64,000 nucleotides of DNA from JALORV01 sp963766365. Its GTDB lineage: Bacteria; Pseudomonadota; Gammaproteobacteria; Burkholderiales; Burkholderiaceae_F. The notes beneath the pieces were generated by a model. It saw only the letters and a program-made list of their open reading frames with translations, was not told the origin of the DNA and did not search any database. Each line of letters starts with the position of its first letter. Position 1 is the first letter of the stretch. The position numbers and the translations under genes are program-made. The stretch lies in the NCBI GenBank assembly GCA_963766365.1, contig CAVXZK010000004.1, positions 114,904 through 178,903 on the forward strand, written 5' to 3'. This document shows positions 46,507 to 53,609 of this stretch, in pieces.

Positions 46507-46986
46507 CTAGGGTGCTAGGACGCTGCCGTTAAGTTCAACCAGATGCCCGTCCCTTAAGCGAGCACCCAGCGTGTGTTCTTCGTCCCAAGCCACTCTGTAA
46601 CCGATTTCGACGCAACCCGGGTCGCGATCGAGCGTGATGACGGCAACGAATTCGACGGAGGTGTATGACCATACTTCCTGTGCCTGGCTTATATGAGGCA
46701 GTCCACCTTCGGGAGGCTCGAGCTCACCGGCGGCGACGGCCTCTGCGTATGGACGATAGTGATCCAACATCGCCGATGCGATGCGCTCTCGCCAGCCCGG
46801 ATAAGCGGATGGAATGGCGCGCGCAACCTCAAGCGCAGCCGCATCCGGCGCGGCACGAGACCCTGGAAGCGCTAAAGGAGCTTTGGTATCCCCGAGTGAA
46901 ATGCTGCCACGCCATATACCGTTCTTTCGTTGAAACTCGCCCAATGTGGCATCCAAGAACGGTGGCGACTCGAACAGCCCGAACAC
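46507..46986 (-). CDS. Small cytosolic protein with a WDEEHTLGAR motif, unknown
   Basis: This 159-residue protein has GIWRGSISLGDTKAPLALPG near the start, a helical middle (ALEVARAIPSAYPGWRERIASAMLDHYRPYAEAV, residues about 50-85) and a beta-rich end with VEFVAVITLDRD, VAWDEEHTLGARLRDGHLVELNGSV. The C-terminal motif is common to several small bacterial families (DUF2262/DUF6985-like) that include candidate immunity proteins, but I cannot assign one firmly. The start is GTG 46986. A junction repeat precedes it. Confidence 0.6.
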   Translation of the reverse strand: MFGLFESPPFLDATLGEFQRKNGIWRGSISLGDTKAPLALPGSRAAPDAAALEVARAIPSAYPGWRERIASAMLDHYRPYAEAVAAGELEPPEGGLPHISQAQEVWSYTSVEFVAVITLDRDPGCVEIGYRVAWDEEHTLGARLRDGHLVELNGSVLAP

Positions 46987-47016
46987 TCTACGGTCTCCCT
47001 ATGCAATCAGCAGGCC

Positions 47017-47032
47017 TGTCCGCTTTTCGGCG
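47017..47032 (-). repeat. Junction repeat copy (accessory family)
   Basis: Minus strand CGCCGAAAAGCGGACA lies between the antitoxin stop (47075) and the next gene start (46986). Confidence 0.5.
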
Positions 47033-47074
47033 ATTGTCTCCAACTGTCGCCATGTCGGCAATTGGCCGGCTGCG

Positions 47075-47374
47075 CTACGGAGCAGTGTTTTCAACCGCAG
47101 GCGTCGCCTGCAATTGAATGCCAACGGCCTTCAGGACTTTCAGGACCGTGTCGTAGCGCGGCTTCGCCCCCGGGGCGAACGCCTTGTAGAGGCTTTCTCT
47201 GCCAAGGCCTGTTTCATTCGCCACATATGACATGCCCCTGGCCTTGGCTACATCCGCGACTGCCATCAGGAAGACGTCCGGATTGGCATCCTCCAAGGCG
47301 GCCGTCAGGTACTCGGCGATGACCTCGTCATTGTCGAGGTAGTCCGCCACGTCGAACGCTTGCAACTTGGGCAT
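47075..47374 (-). CDS. Antitoxin, HI1420-type (HTH addiction-module antidote)
   Basis: This 99-residue protein fits the probable addiction-module antidote family named after HI1420: FDVADYLDNDEVIAEYLTAAL, then a Cro/C1-type helix-turn-helix MAVADVAKARGMSYVANETGLGRESLYKAF (quoted across residues about 37-66) and YDTVLKVLKAVGIQL. It should bind the toxin encoded 3 bases upstream and repress their promoter. Confidence 0.85.
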   Translation of the reverse strand: MPKLQAFDVADYLDNDEVIAEYLTAALEDANPDVFLMAVADVAKARGMSYVANETGLGRESLYKAFAPGAKPRYDTVLKVLKAVGIQLQATPAVENTAP

Positions 47375-47377
47375 CGA

Positions 47378-47674
47378 TCAGTCCTTTAGTAGTGCCGCCA
47401 GTTCCTTGGCTCTCCGAATGTCCTTCTGCTGGCTCGACTTGTCGCCGCCGCACAGCAGCAGATACACCGTCCGACCGCGTCGAGTGAAGTACACCCGGTA
47501 ACCGGGCCCTGCGTGAGCCCTCATCTCCGAGACACCGTCGCCCACCGGCTCGCAATCGCCGAAGTTGCCCAGAGACGCCGATCGCAGGCGCGCCAGGATC
47601 CGTGCCTTGCCGACCGGGTCTCGAAGTGCCCGTAGCCAATCATCGAAGTCTTGGGTGCGGAGAAACTCGTTCAC
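47378..47674 (-). CDS. RelE/ParE-superfamily toxin, HI1419-type
   Basis: This 98-residue toxin shows FLRTQDFDDWLRALRDPVGKARILARL, SLGNFGDCEPVGDGVSEMRAH and GPGYRVYFTRRGRTVYLLLCGGDKSSQ (quoted in parts), the pattern of phage-derived Gp49-like/HI1419 proteins. It probably inhibits translation as an mRNA interferase. The start is GTG 47674, which aligns with the family start. An inverted repeat lies just upstream. Confidence 0.87.
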   Translation of the reverse strand: MNEFLRTQDFDDWLRALRDPVGKARILARLRSASLGNFGDCEPVGDGVSEMRAHAGPGYRVYFTRRGRTVYLLLCGGDKSSQQKDIRRAKELAALLKD

Positions 47675-47677
47675 AGT

Positions 47678-47693
47678 GTATCCCTTTGGATAC
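47678..47693 (-). promoter_or_regulatory. Inverted repeat at the HI1419/HI1420-type promoter
   Basis: GTATCC-CTTT-GGATAC lies 3 bases upstream of the toxin GTG. TTGACT (minus strand, 47704-47699) and GATACA (47682-47677) with 16 bases between could be -35 and -10 boxes, which would put the transcript start at or just inside the gene. It is likely the antitoxin operator. Confidence 0.45.
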
Positions 47694-47847
47694 GTTCAAG
47701 TCAATGCCGGACTGCGGGCATTCAAGTATCGCCTGTCGCTGAGAAACGATGCATCTACGGAGGGAGTCTTCCATGGGCGTCCCTGCCGTAGGCCCGACGG
47801 CTCGGCCGGCCGTCTGATTCCGCTGTTCAACTGTTTGGAGCTCTGCA

Positions 47848-48486
47848 ATGACTGATCAATCAATGGAGTTTCCGCTCGTAGTGGTCCATCACCCACCGTG
47901 GAACAAGGACCGCATCATCGGGCAAAAGGCACCTTTCAAGCTGAAGGAGATCTGTGCGATTCGGGCGTGGCTCGACTTCGAGCACAACGTCCGCGATCGT
48001 GCTCTCCTCGACGTCGCCATCGACAGCAAGATGCGTGGCGGCGATGTGACCCGTCTCCGCGTGGACGATGTCTGCCACGGCGACCAGGTTGCCTCACGGG
48101 CCAGCGTCCGGCAAAGCAAGACGCAGCGTCCAGTGACCTTCGAGATCACGCCGACGACACGCAAGTCGGTCGCGGCGTGGATCAAGGCGGCGGGTCTGAA
48201 GCCGGGTGACTACCTGTTCCCGAGTCGCGTCAACAAGGACGGTCACCTCAGCACACGTCAGTACAGCCGGATCGTGAAGGATTGGGTCAAGATCATTGGC
48301 GAAGACCCTTCGCGTTATGGCATGCACTCGCTGCGACGCACTAAGGTGACGATCATGTACCGGCAAACGCACAACCTGCGGGCCGCGCAGATCCTGCTCG
48401 GTCACACCAAGATCGAGAACACGGTGAAGTATCTCGGTGTTGAACTCGACGAGGCGTTGAGCCTTTCGGAGCAGGTTGAGGTCTAG
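47848..48486 (+). CDS. Single-domain tyrosine recombinase
   Basis: This 212-residue protein contains only the catalytic domain of the phage-integrase family. All the key residues are visible: Arg in SKMRGGDVTRLRVDD (near residue 55), Lys in RQSKTQRPV, the HSLRRTK box with His and Arg (near 167-173), LLGHTKIENTVKYLG with the last His and the nucleophile Tyr (near 196). The usual N-terminal SAM-like DNA-binding domain is missing. Integron integrases carry an extra patch before the second Arg box, which I do not see. Codon and base use match the neighbours. It is one of the few plus-strand genes in this stretch. Confidence 0.85.
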   Translation: MTDQSMEFPLVVVHHPPWNKDRIIGQKAPFKLKEICAIRAWLDFEHNVRDRALLDVAIDSKMRGGDVTRLRVDDVCHGDQVASRASVRQSKTQRPVTFEITPTTRKSVAAWIKAAGLKPGDYLFPSRVNKDGHLSTRQYSRIVKDWVKIIGEDPSRYGMHSLRRTKVTIMYRQTHNLRAAQILLGHTKIENTVKYLGVELDEALSLSEQVEV

Positions 48487-48635
48487 CTCCATGACCGTTC
48501 GGGGGACTCGCGATTTAGCGAGTTCCCCGCTTTTCTGCGGCAGCATCCGCAACCAAGAGCGGTCACCACCGAGCTGCTCGGGGTGTCAGCTTCGAGGTAG
48601 GCAGCAAGGCCACGGCCGACGTCGGCTTGTGGCCG

Positions 48636-48981
48636 CTAGTGCCCCCTCTTTAGCAGAAGCAGCTTTGCAGTCGGTGCAACGAGCCCATTGGGATTCTGGG
48701 CCAACGCTCGAAGGCACCCGAACGGCGTCCTTCGCCTCTCCCCAGCTGAGGGATTCAGCCGCCGCGGCGTAACGTACGGCCTCGTCGTCGTGAGCCAAAA
48801 GCGGCCCCAGAAATTCAGCGCCTCGGCCGCGCTCCGACCATAAGCGCGCAATGCCTCCAGCCGCGGCAGATTGCAGGTTCGCAGACTTTGAGTCGCCCGC
48901 CCGAAGCAGTCGCCAGAACTCCGCAGCATGGCCTGCGAATGCATTCCGGTCCTGGTCGATGCTCGAATCGGCGTCCGTCAT
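48636..48981 (-). pseudogene. DUF2019 family gene with one frameshift
   Basis: The first frame gives FWRLLRAGDSKSANLQSAAA, GPLLAHDDEAVRYAAAAESL and WGEAKDAVRV, the HEAT-like pattern of DUF2019. The family-like ending LRALAQNPNGLVAPTAKLLL is in another frame. Removing one C from GTGCCTTCGAG near 48722 joins them into a protein of about 114 residues ending LKRGH. Unrepaired, the frame runs on to 48586. DUF2019 proteins are small and common in accessory cassettes; the function is unknown. Confidence 0.72.
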
Positions 48982-49018
48982 GATGACCGCTCTAGGCGAT
49001 TCTCGATTTGCTGCCCGC

Positions 49019-49034
49019 TGTCCGCTTCTGGCCG
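49019..49034 (-). repeat. Junction repeat copy, matches consensus
   Basis: Minus strand CGGCCAGAAGCGGACA lies between the DUF4304 stop (49089) and the DUF2019 start (48981). GGTAAGCGT precedes it, resembling GCTAACGCT at the attC-like site. Confidence 0.55.
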
Positions 49035-49088
49035 CTCTCGACGCTTACCAGGACGCCACGATGGGGACATTCAGGCCGATATCACTGC

Positions 49089-49493
49089 CTACGTCCGTGC
49101 TTCATCCCGCATTGTTCCAGCGTCGAGGAGTTCCTTGAACACCAGTCCTCTCTTTGCGTCTAAAGCGGACAGTCGAGCGGCCTCGGCGAGAGTAGAACGA
49201 GCGTCGAACCACTTGGTCGCCTCAGCAAGGACGTCAACTGGCGCGGCGACATCAATCCTCGTTTGCACGTGGCACTTGTTCGCGGTCGGGAGACGGTCTC
49301 CTCCAAATGCCCGGAAGTACATGCCGAAGTTGACGTAGTACATGCCGTCGCCCCACGGTGACTTCTGCACACTCAGCACGGCGACACTCTCTCCCTGATC
49401 ACGACGCCATGTCTTACCCGTTCTGCTGAAGCGCTGGCTACGCAAAATTGGATGAATCGCCTTGACGAACTCTTCGGCGTTCACGCGTGTCAT
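49089..49493 (-). CDS. DUF4304 family protein
   Basis: This 134-residue protein fits DUF4304: FVKAIHPILRSQRFSRTGKTW, RRDQGESVAVLSVQKSPWGDGMYYVNFGMYF (residues about 29-59) and a helical end with ATKWFDARSTLAEAARL. These are small cytosolic proteins of unknown function often found beside toxin or immunity genes. ATG 49493 fits the family start. Confidence 0.8.
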   Translation of the reverse strand: MTRVNAEEFVKAIHPILRSQRFSRTGKTWRRDQGESVAVLSVQKSPWGDGMYYVNFGMYFRAFGGDRLPTANKCHVQTRIDVAAPVDVLAEATKWFDARSTLAEAARLSALDAKRGLVFKELLDAGTMRDEART

Positions 49494-49572
49494 GCCACAC
49501 GTTTACTGATGGCCAGTCGTTTGCGCCCAACGGCGCAGCGTTTGCGCTCTTCGCTTGCGGAGAGGTTGCCGG

Positions 49573-50064
49573 TCATTCGCGAATCCCTTGCCGGAAGCGC
49601 TCATAGGTTGACCACTTTGGGTCAGGCGCGGCATGGACTTCGATTGGTACCCGGGGCTGCAGTGCGAGTGCGCGATTCAAGGCCTGCAAGAACTCCTTCT
49701 CCGATTTCGCGTAGTAGATCCACTCCCGCACGTTCTCGCCCGTAGAGACGAGCGCGAGCATCGCGAAGCCCGGCTTCTCAACGGCCGGTGCTAGTAAGTC
49801 TTCCAGTCGGTCCATTGCCTCGCGCTCCGCAGTAGCAGGCAAGCCAGACTGAGACTCGTAGCGCCAGACAAGGATGACGCGCTCAGGGAGGCTTGACTTC
49901 ACAAACCCCGCGCGGAACTCTTTCACGTACCGAAAGACGATGACGCGGCCGTTCGTTGCGTGCGTGGACGTGGCTGTTGCCCATACCGCGGCCTCCCCCG
50001 TAGGCGGAGTAGCCAGAGTGGCCGCGGAAACTGACAGGGCACCAGCAAGGACTAGGCGCCGCAT
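49573..50064 (-). CDS. Exported DUF695-domain protein
   Basis: This 163-residue protein has a signal peptide (MRRLVLAGALSVSAATLATP) and a DUF695 domain: VILVWRYESQSGLPATAERE, MDRLEDLLAPAVEKPGFAML, LVSTGENVREWIYYAKSEKE and DPKWSTYERFRQGI. DUF695 is usually cytosolic, so the signal peptide is unusual. ATG 50064 is chosen because it begins the signal peptide; a frame extends to 50124. Confidence 0.75.
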   Translation of the reverse strand: MRRLVLAGALSVSAATLATPPTGEAAVWATATSTHATNGRVIVFRYVKEFRAGFVKSSLPERVILVWRYESQSGLPATAEREAMDRLEDLLAPAVEKPGFAMLALVSTGENVREWIYYAKSEKEFLQALNRALALQPRVPIEVHAAPDPKWSTYERFRQGIRE

Positions 50065-50142
50065 GTGACAACTCGGTGGCATCCAAGACGATCGCCTCGC
50101 CATGGTCCTCCCGGGGTTGCCCATGTTGCCCTCCTGCGGGCC

Positions 50143-50159
50143 TGTCCGCTCTTAGGCCA
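50143..50159 (-). repeat. Junction repeat copy (accessory family)
   Basis: Minus strand TGGCCTAAGAGCGGACA lies between the MITE and the DUF695 gene start. Confidence 0.45.
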
Positions 50160-50187
50160 TTTTGCCTTTCAGCTCAAACGTCGGCTA

Positions 50188-50343
50188 GTGGCCGAGGCTG
50201 TGTAAAAACGTGCCGACGTGGAGCTTGGCGCCGAACTCGACCTCTCAGATCGCTCTGTATTGAACGATCGCACCTTTGGGAATACCAAACCGACCCCGAA
50301 AACGCACGGATTCGGAGTTTTTACACAGCCTTCTCGGCCGAGC
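50188..50343. mobile_element. MITE with IS1182-like ends (156 bp)
   Basis: The left end GGCCGAGGCTGTGTAAAAAC (50191-50210 region) differs by one base from the left end of the IS at 44235. The right end, read inward, is GGCCGAG-AAG-GCTGTGTAAAAAC, the same with three added bases. No reading frame for a transposase lies inside. It is a non-autonomous derivative that the neighbouring element's transposase could mobilise. It sits just 3' of the XRE antitoxin gene. Confidence 0.75.
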
Positions 50344-50356
50344 TGCGCCGCGAGAG

Positions 50357-50635
50357 TTAAGCAACCTCTAGCAGCGCGTCTGGATTCTTTGCCGCCACCA
50401 TGAGCAGCGTGCGGGCCGCTCCCGAAGGTGCCCGACGACCTTGCTCCCACTCCTGAAGCGTCCGCACGGACACGCCAAGCAGGGCAGCGAACTTGGCCTG
50501 GGAAAGCCCCGTCCGCTCACGAATGTGAGCGACCGAGGGTAGTGTGATGACCCGTCCAACGTCGCCTTTCTTAAGCTGACGCAGGCCTTCGAGGATCTCG
50601 CGCCCGACGTCCCGCTTGGCTGCAATCCTAGTCAT
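50357..50635 (-). CDS. XRE-family antitoxin
   Basis: This 92-residue protein has a Cro/C1-type helix-turn-helix in IRERTGLSQAKFAALLGVSVRTLQEWEQGRR (residues about 38-68) and the tail SGAARTLLMVAAKNPDALLEV. It matches antitoxins that partner RelE/HigB-like toxins. An AAGGA site precedes ATG 50635, which overlaps the toxin gene by 8 bases, so the antitoxin is translationally coupled to the toxin. Its stop lies within GCTTAAC, a match to the attC left box. Confidence 0.87.
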   Translation of the reverse strand: MTRIAAKRDVGREILEGLRQLKKGDVGRVITLPSVAHIRERTGLSQAKFAALLGVSVRTLQEWEQGRRAPSGAARTLLMVAAKNPDALLEVA

Positions 50636-50939
50636 CGATTTCTTCCTTTATCTGTCTCAGTACATTTGCAGGGATGTTCTCCGCCAAATTCTTCGGGTAG
50701 ATCGTCAACATCCAGATCTGTCCTTGGCGAGTCCGCAGGAAGTAGATCACCCGCAGCCCACCTCGTTTGCCGCGGCCCGCCACGCCCCAGCGCAGCTTCC
50801 GGACACCGCCCGAACCCGGCACGACCGCCCCAGCCTCAGGATCTTGCCGCAGCGCCTGCTGGAGGGCGGAGTACTCGTCATCCGATAGGTACTCCTGAAC
50901 CAGGCGCGTGAAGAGCCTGGTTTCGACGAAGCTGATCAT
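50628..50939 (-). CDS. RelE/HigB-family toxin
   Basis: This 103-residue toxin shows FVETRLFTRLVQEYLSDDEY, LQQALRQDPEAGAVVPGSGG, VRKLRWGVAGRGKRGGLRVIYF and IWMLTIYPKNLAENI, the pattern of HigB/RelE-type proteins that cut ribosome-bound mRNA. ATG 50939 is preferred; an upstream TTG at 50957 lies in the promoter palindrome. No ribosome-binding site precedes the ATG and the -10 box is 6 bases away, so the mRNA is predicted to be leaderless. Confidence 0.87.
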   Translation of the reverse strand: MISFVETRLFTRLVQEYLSDDEYSALQQALRQDPEAGAVVPGSGGVRKLRWGVAGRGKRGGLRVIYFLRTRQGQIWMLTIYPKNLAENIPANVLRQIKEEIDD

Positions 50940-50945
50940 TGGCAG

Positions 50946-50973
50946 AATATACGTCAATGACGTATAAATGCAA
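50946..50973 (-). promoter_or_regulatory. Promoter and palindromic operator of the RelE/XRE operon
   Basis: On the minus strand TTGCAT (50973-50968), 16 bases, then TATATT (50951-50946) resemble sigma70 -35 and -10 boxes. The perfect 19-base palindrome TATACGTCA-A-TGACGTATA spans 50948-50966, filling the spacer and part of the -10. It is the expected place for the XRE antitoxin to bind. Confidence 0.72.
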
Positions 50974-51172
50974 GCTGAGATTAGGACCTAGGGGCAGGTC
51001 AGACCCGCCTAATCGCAGTTGTCTGACCCACGGGAATCTGCCGTAACTGTCTGACTGCCCGCGACAAATCCTTCCGACATCCGGGTCAGTGAAACTCGAC
51101 AATCTGGGTCAACTGGACGCGATACTCAACACTCCGATGTCCGCAATAGGGCTGTCTGAGCGCCGCACGTCA

Positions 51173-51190
51173 ACTTCTGCTTCTGGCCGG
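51173..51190 (-). repeat. Junction repeat copy (accessory family)
   Basis: Minus strand CCGGCCAGAAGCAGAAGT lies in the 50974-51318 stretch, which otherwise holds no gene that I can support. Confidence 0.5.
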
Positions 51191-51318
51191 AGTGCGACTT
51201 CTGCGCGAATGCTCGTCGCCGACAGTGTCCGGCAGCAGCGGCATACATCCGCACTGGCTGCCGCTGAAGGCAGTGTGCGCGACGAGAAATGGCCGCGCAT
51301 CGGCCATCCCTGCAGCGC

Positions 51319-52023
51319 CTACGATCGGGATTCAGCTTCACCCGTGTCTGGCGTCGCACTCGGGAAGCTGCGACCAGTGTGGGGAGTACCGCCCAAGGTC
51401 GCGAGACGTCCTCGGATCGCCGTCTCCAGCGCGCGGTAGTCCTGCAGCAGGACCGCCTTCGCGAACTTCTGCTGCGCATGGAACTCGTTCGTATCGAACT
51501 CAGCGACATCCGTTCGCGCAGGCTTAGTCATGTAGAAGTACCGGTCGATCTCTTCCTTGCAGCGGCCGTTCAGTGTCTTAGCGATTGCGTGCACATCGGC
51601 TGGCATGAATGGGGCGACCTCGGTCGCCTTCTTGTGCGCCGCGAAGAATGCCCCGTCGGCCTCTGTTGCCAGTTCACGCAGAGTGGTCGCATTTCCTGTG
51701 ACGCCGGACTCCAGGTGGGCGTTGATGAGGCGCGCCGTGAGTTCCAACACCTGGCTCACTTCCGCCCAAAGCTCCTTGAAGCTCGCAAACTCCATGTCGA
51801 ACTGCGACTTGGCTACATGAAGCGATTGCGCCACGGCGGCGCGGTGATGCTCGAGCGCGGCATCGAGGCCTGCCTTGAAGTCCTCCAGTTTCTTGTCGTA
51901 CTCGTGCGCGACAGAGGTGGCCAGGCGCTTGGAGATCCAGTCGCTGCCCAGCCATAGAGCGACTGCGAGGAGGACAGCGCTGAGGGAGCCGGGCAACACG
52001 ATCGTCTTGATGATTTCATCCAT
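51319..52023 (-). CDS. Membrane-anchored coiled-coil protein, unknown
   Basis: This 234-residue protein has one N-terminal membrane span (IVLPGSLSAVLLAVALWLG) followed by a long amphipathic helical region (residues about 30-150, including DKKLEDFKAGLDAALEHHRA and FASFKELWAEVSQVLELTAR). Its C-terminus is charged, including CKEEIDRYFYMTKPARTDVA. The soluble part is probably cytosolic. I do not recognise a named family, though single-gene units like this are frequent in accessory regions. It is flanked by junction repeats. Confidence 0.72.
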   Translation of the reverse strand: MDEIIKTIVLPGSLSAVLLAVALWLGSDWISKRLATSVAHEYDKKLEDFKAGLDAALEHHRAAVAQSLHVAKSQFDMEFASFKELWAEVSQVLELTARLINAHLESGVTGNATTLRELATEADGAFFAAHKKATEVAPFMPADVHAIAKTLNGRCKEEIDRYFYMTKPARTDVAEFDTNEFHAQQKFAKAVLLQDYRALETAIRGRLATLGGTPHTGRSFPSATPDTGEAESRS

Positions 52024-52104
52024 GGTGCCTCCGGGATCGTGGCTCGATCGTATTCCTGCTGACGGCGGTCAAGAGGCTACGGCTGGTCGGCAGTTGATCA
52101 GGCG

Positions 52105-52392
52105 TCAGAACGGCCATGGAAAATTGAGCCAGCCCAGTCCGCGCTCCAGTTTTCGCTCGCTAGCGAAGAGCGCCAGCGCCAGACACACGGCAGCAACCGC
52201 CGCCAGGAGCCAGCCAAGTCTCAACCAATCGCCAGTTGCGAAGGACAACAGCAAAAGCGCAATAGCGCCCCACAGATAGAACCCCCCAACCGCACTCTTT
52301 CGATTACTTGATAGCTCTGACCAACGAAGAATGCTGTGCACGGTGTCCCGCCAACACGTCTGCTTCGAGGCGATTCTGACCCAGCCCTTCAA
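52105..52392 (-). CDS. Small two-span membrane protein, unknown
   Basis: This 95-residue protein has two hydrophobic segments (FYLWGAIALLLLSFATG and LGWLLAAVAAVCLALALFA) and a basic loop after the second (SERKLERG). The N-terminal 30 residues may not be translated, as the first good internal start is unclear. No family is recognised. Confidence 0.5.
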   Translation of the reverse strand: MKGWVRIASKQTCWRDTVHSILRWSELSSNRKSAVGGFYLWGAIALLLLSFATGDWLRLGWLLAAVAAVCLALALFASERKLERGLGWLNFPWPF

Positions 52393-52410
52393 CTTCCGGT
52401 TTTGGCCGCA
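52391..52410 (-). repeat. Junction repeat copy (accessory family)
   Basis: Minus strand TGCGGCCAAAACCGGAAGTT lies between the parE stop (52419) and the next gene (52392). Confidence 0.45.
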
Positions 52411-52418
52411 CCAAGCCT

Positions 52419-52714
52419 TCAGTTCCTCCGATAGCCAGCCTCGCGCTGACTTCTGATCGCCAGCACAAAGGCCGTGTCCAACACAGGCACGTAGCGGTAC
52501 AGGGCAACGTAGCCGCGCGTGCCTAGGCCGATCACAAGCTCGCGCTTGTCTCTGGGCGCCGGACGTCCGACCTCAGGGTTGGTCTCCAAGACGTTCAGCG
52601 CTTCGATGGTCTCGCCCACTCGCGCTACCGCGTGTCCAAGGTCATGGCCGGGGGGTGGTCGAAGATGCGATCAAAATCATCGCCCACATCGGGAGCAAGC
52701 TCAACGCGGGCCAC
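52419..52714 (-). pseudogene. parE: ParE toxin gene with one frameshift
   Basis: From GTG 52714 the frame gives ARVELAPDVGDDFDRIFDH and then stops after 30 codons. The family-like sequence resumes in another frame: HDLGHAVARVGETIEALNVL, NPEVGRPAPRDKRELVIGLG, TRGYVALYRYVPVLDT and AFVLAIRSQREAGY. One base is missing near 52654, within GGCCATGACC. Repaired, it is a full-length ParE, a gyrase poison. As read, no active toxin would be made. Confidence 0.8.
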
Positions 52715-52716
52715 CG

Positions 52717-53001
52717 CTACCGCGCAAGCTTGCGCGCCGTTGGCCGGTGGGGCTTCTTGCCCGCCGCGCGAGCCTGCAGGTACGAACGCATCTCTGGCCA
52801 GGAGATAGTCTTGCCAGATGTGGCGATCTCAGCGAAGCGTTGGTCGGCCAGCGCGTGAAACTTGCTGGCTCGCTCGGCATCTTGGGCCTTCTCGGCAATC
52901 GCCTCCAGAATGAAGCTATGAGCAGATTTGCCGGCTTTCTTTGCTGCGGCCGCCACGCGGGCCCTGAGCTCGCTGGGCAAGCGAATCGTTGTGGTGGACA
53001 T
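52717..53001 (-). CDS. parD: ParD-like ribbon-helix-helix antitoxin
   Basis: This 94-residue protein has an N-terminal ribbon-helix-helix domain (STTTIRLPSELRARVAAAAK, KSAHSFILEAIAEKA) and a toxin-binding tail (FAEIATSGKTISWPEMRSYL, then a basic KKPHRPTARKL). ATG 53001 has CGGAGGT 6 bases upstream. The parE start lies 2 bases beyond its stop. It should bind the perfect palindrome 33 bases upstream. Confidence 0.87.
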   Translation of the reverse strand: MSTTTIRLPSELRARVAAAAKKAGKSAHSFILEAIAEKAQDAERASKFHALADQRFAEIATSGKTISWPEMRSYLQARAAGKKPHRPTARKLAR

Positions 53002-53033
53002 CGCTGACCTCCGAAGCAAATCGAATTTTGTTT

Positions 53034-53049
53034 TAGCACGATCGTGCTA
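53034..53049. promoter_or_regulatory. Palindromic operator upstream of parD
   Basis: TAGCACGATCGTGCTA is a perfect 16-base palindrome, 32 bases upstream of parD. On the minus strand TTACGT and TAAAAC flank it at roughly -35/-10 spacing, so a bound ribbon-helix-helix protein would block the promoter. Confidence 0.65.
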
Positions 53050-53104
53050 CACGTAATAGGTGTGCGAACAAAAGCGCCGGACAGCTGCCGCGACGCGCTG
53101 ATCT

Positions 53105-53120
53105 CGTCCGCTTTCAGGCG
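53105..53120 (-). repeat. Junction repeat copy (accessory family)
   Basis: Minus strand CGCCTGAAAGCGGACG lies between the frameshifted membrane gene (stop 53171) and the parD promoter. Confidence 0.5.
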
Positions 53121-53170
53121 ATCTGGGCCCATCTCGGAATCGGCAACTGGTGGCCGGCAACCGTCTCGGA

Positions 53171-53609
53171 TCACAAGTTCTGCCAAGCGCGGTAGAGAAC
53201 TATCGTGGTTGCAATGGCTCCCAGGTAGACGCCAAGCGCGAAGATGATGCGGAAAAATGAGATGCGTTGTTCCTTGGTCTTATCGTCGATGTAGCGGCCG
53301 AGCTTGTTATTCAGCAGCTTGTCGCCGGCCCACTCACCTGCCAAGGTGAGAGGCAGCGCTAGGACAAAAAGAAGAATCCAACCAAGCGCTGTTTCGGGCC
53401 GTGCGGGGAATGCCTGTAACAGGCATTAATCCTGCGAGCAAGCCCGACAGCAGTGCGTAGATTCCAAGGACTCGGAGCCAGCGCATCTTGTACGTGGAAT
53501 GAGCGACCTGCGGCCAATATAGCGGGACGTTCACGGGCGGCTTTGAAGCATTTTCATTGGCGCAATTGCCGACATTGCATCCGGCCGGTTTCACCGCAAT
53601 GTGCATCAT
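53171..53609 (-). pseudogene. Small membrane-protein gene with one frameshift
   Basis: The first frame from ATG 53609 gives PPVNVPLYWPQVAHSTYK and MRWLRVLGIYALLSGLLAGL, then drifts. A second frame takes over near 53395: ALGWILLFVLALPLTLAGEW, AGDKLLNNKLGRYIDDKTKE, QRISFFRIIFALGVYLGAIA and TTIVLYRAWQNL, ending at 53171. Together they give a protein of about 145 residues with three membrane spans. The true start could be ATG 53486. No family is recognised. Confidence 0.6.

Noticed and set aside
47848..48486. Possibility that the tyrosine recombinase is an integron integrase (IntI)
   Set aside because: It lacks the N-terminal domain and the extra patch seen in IntI proteins, and no attI-like site is seen beside it.
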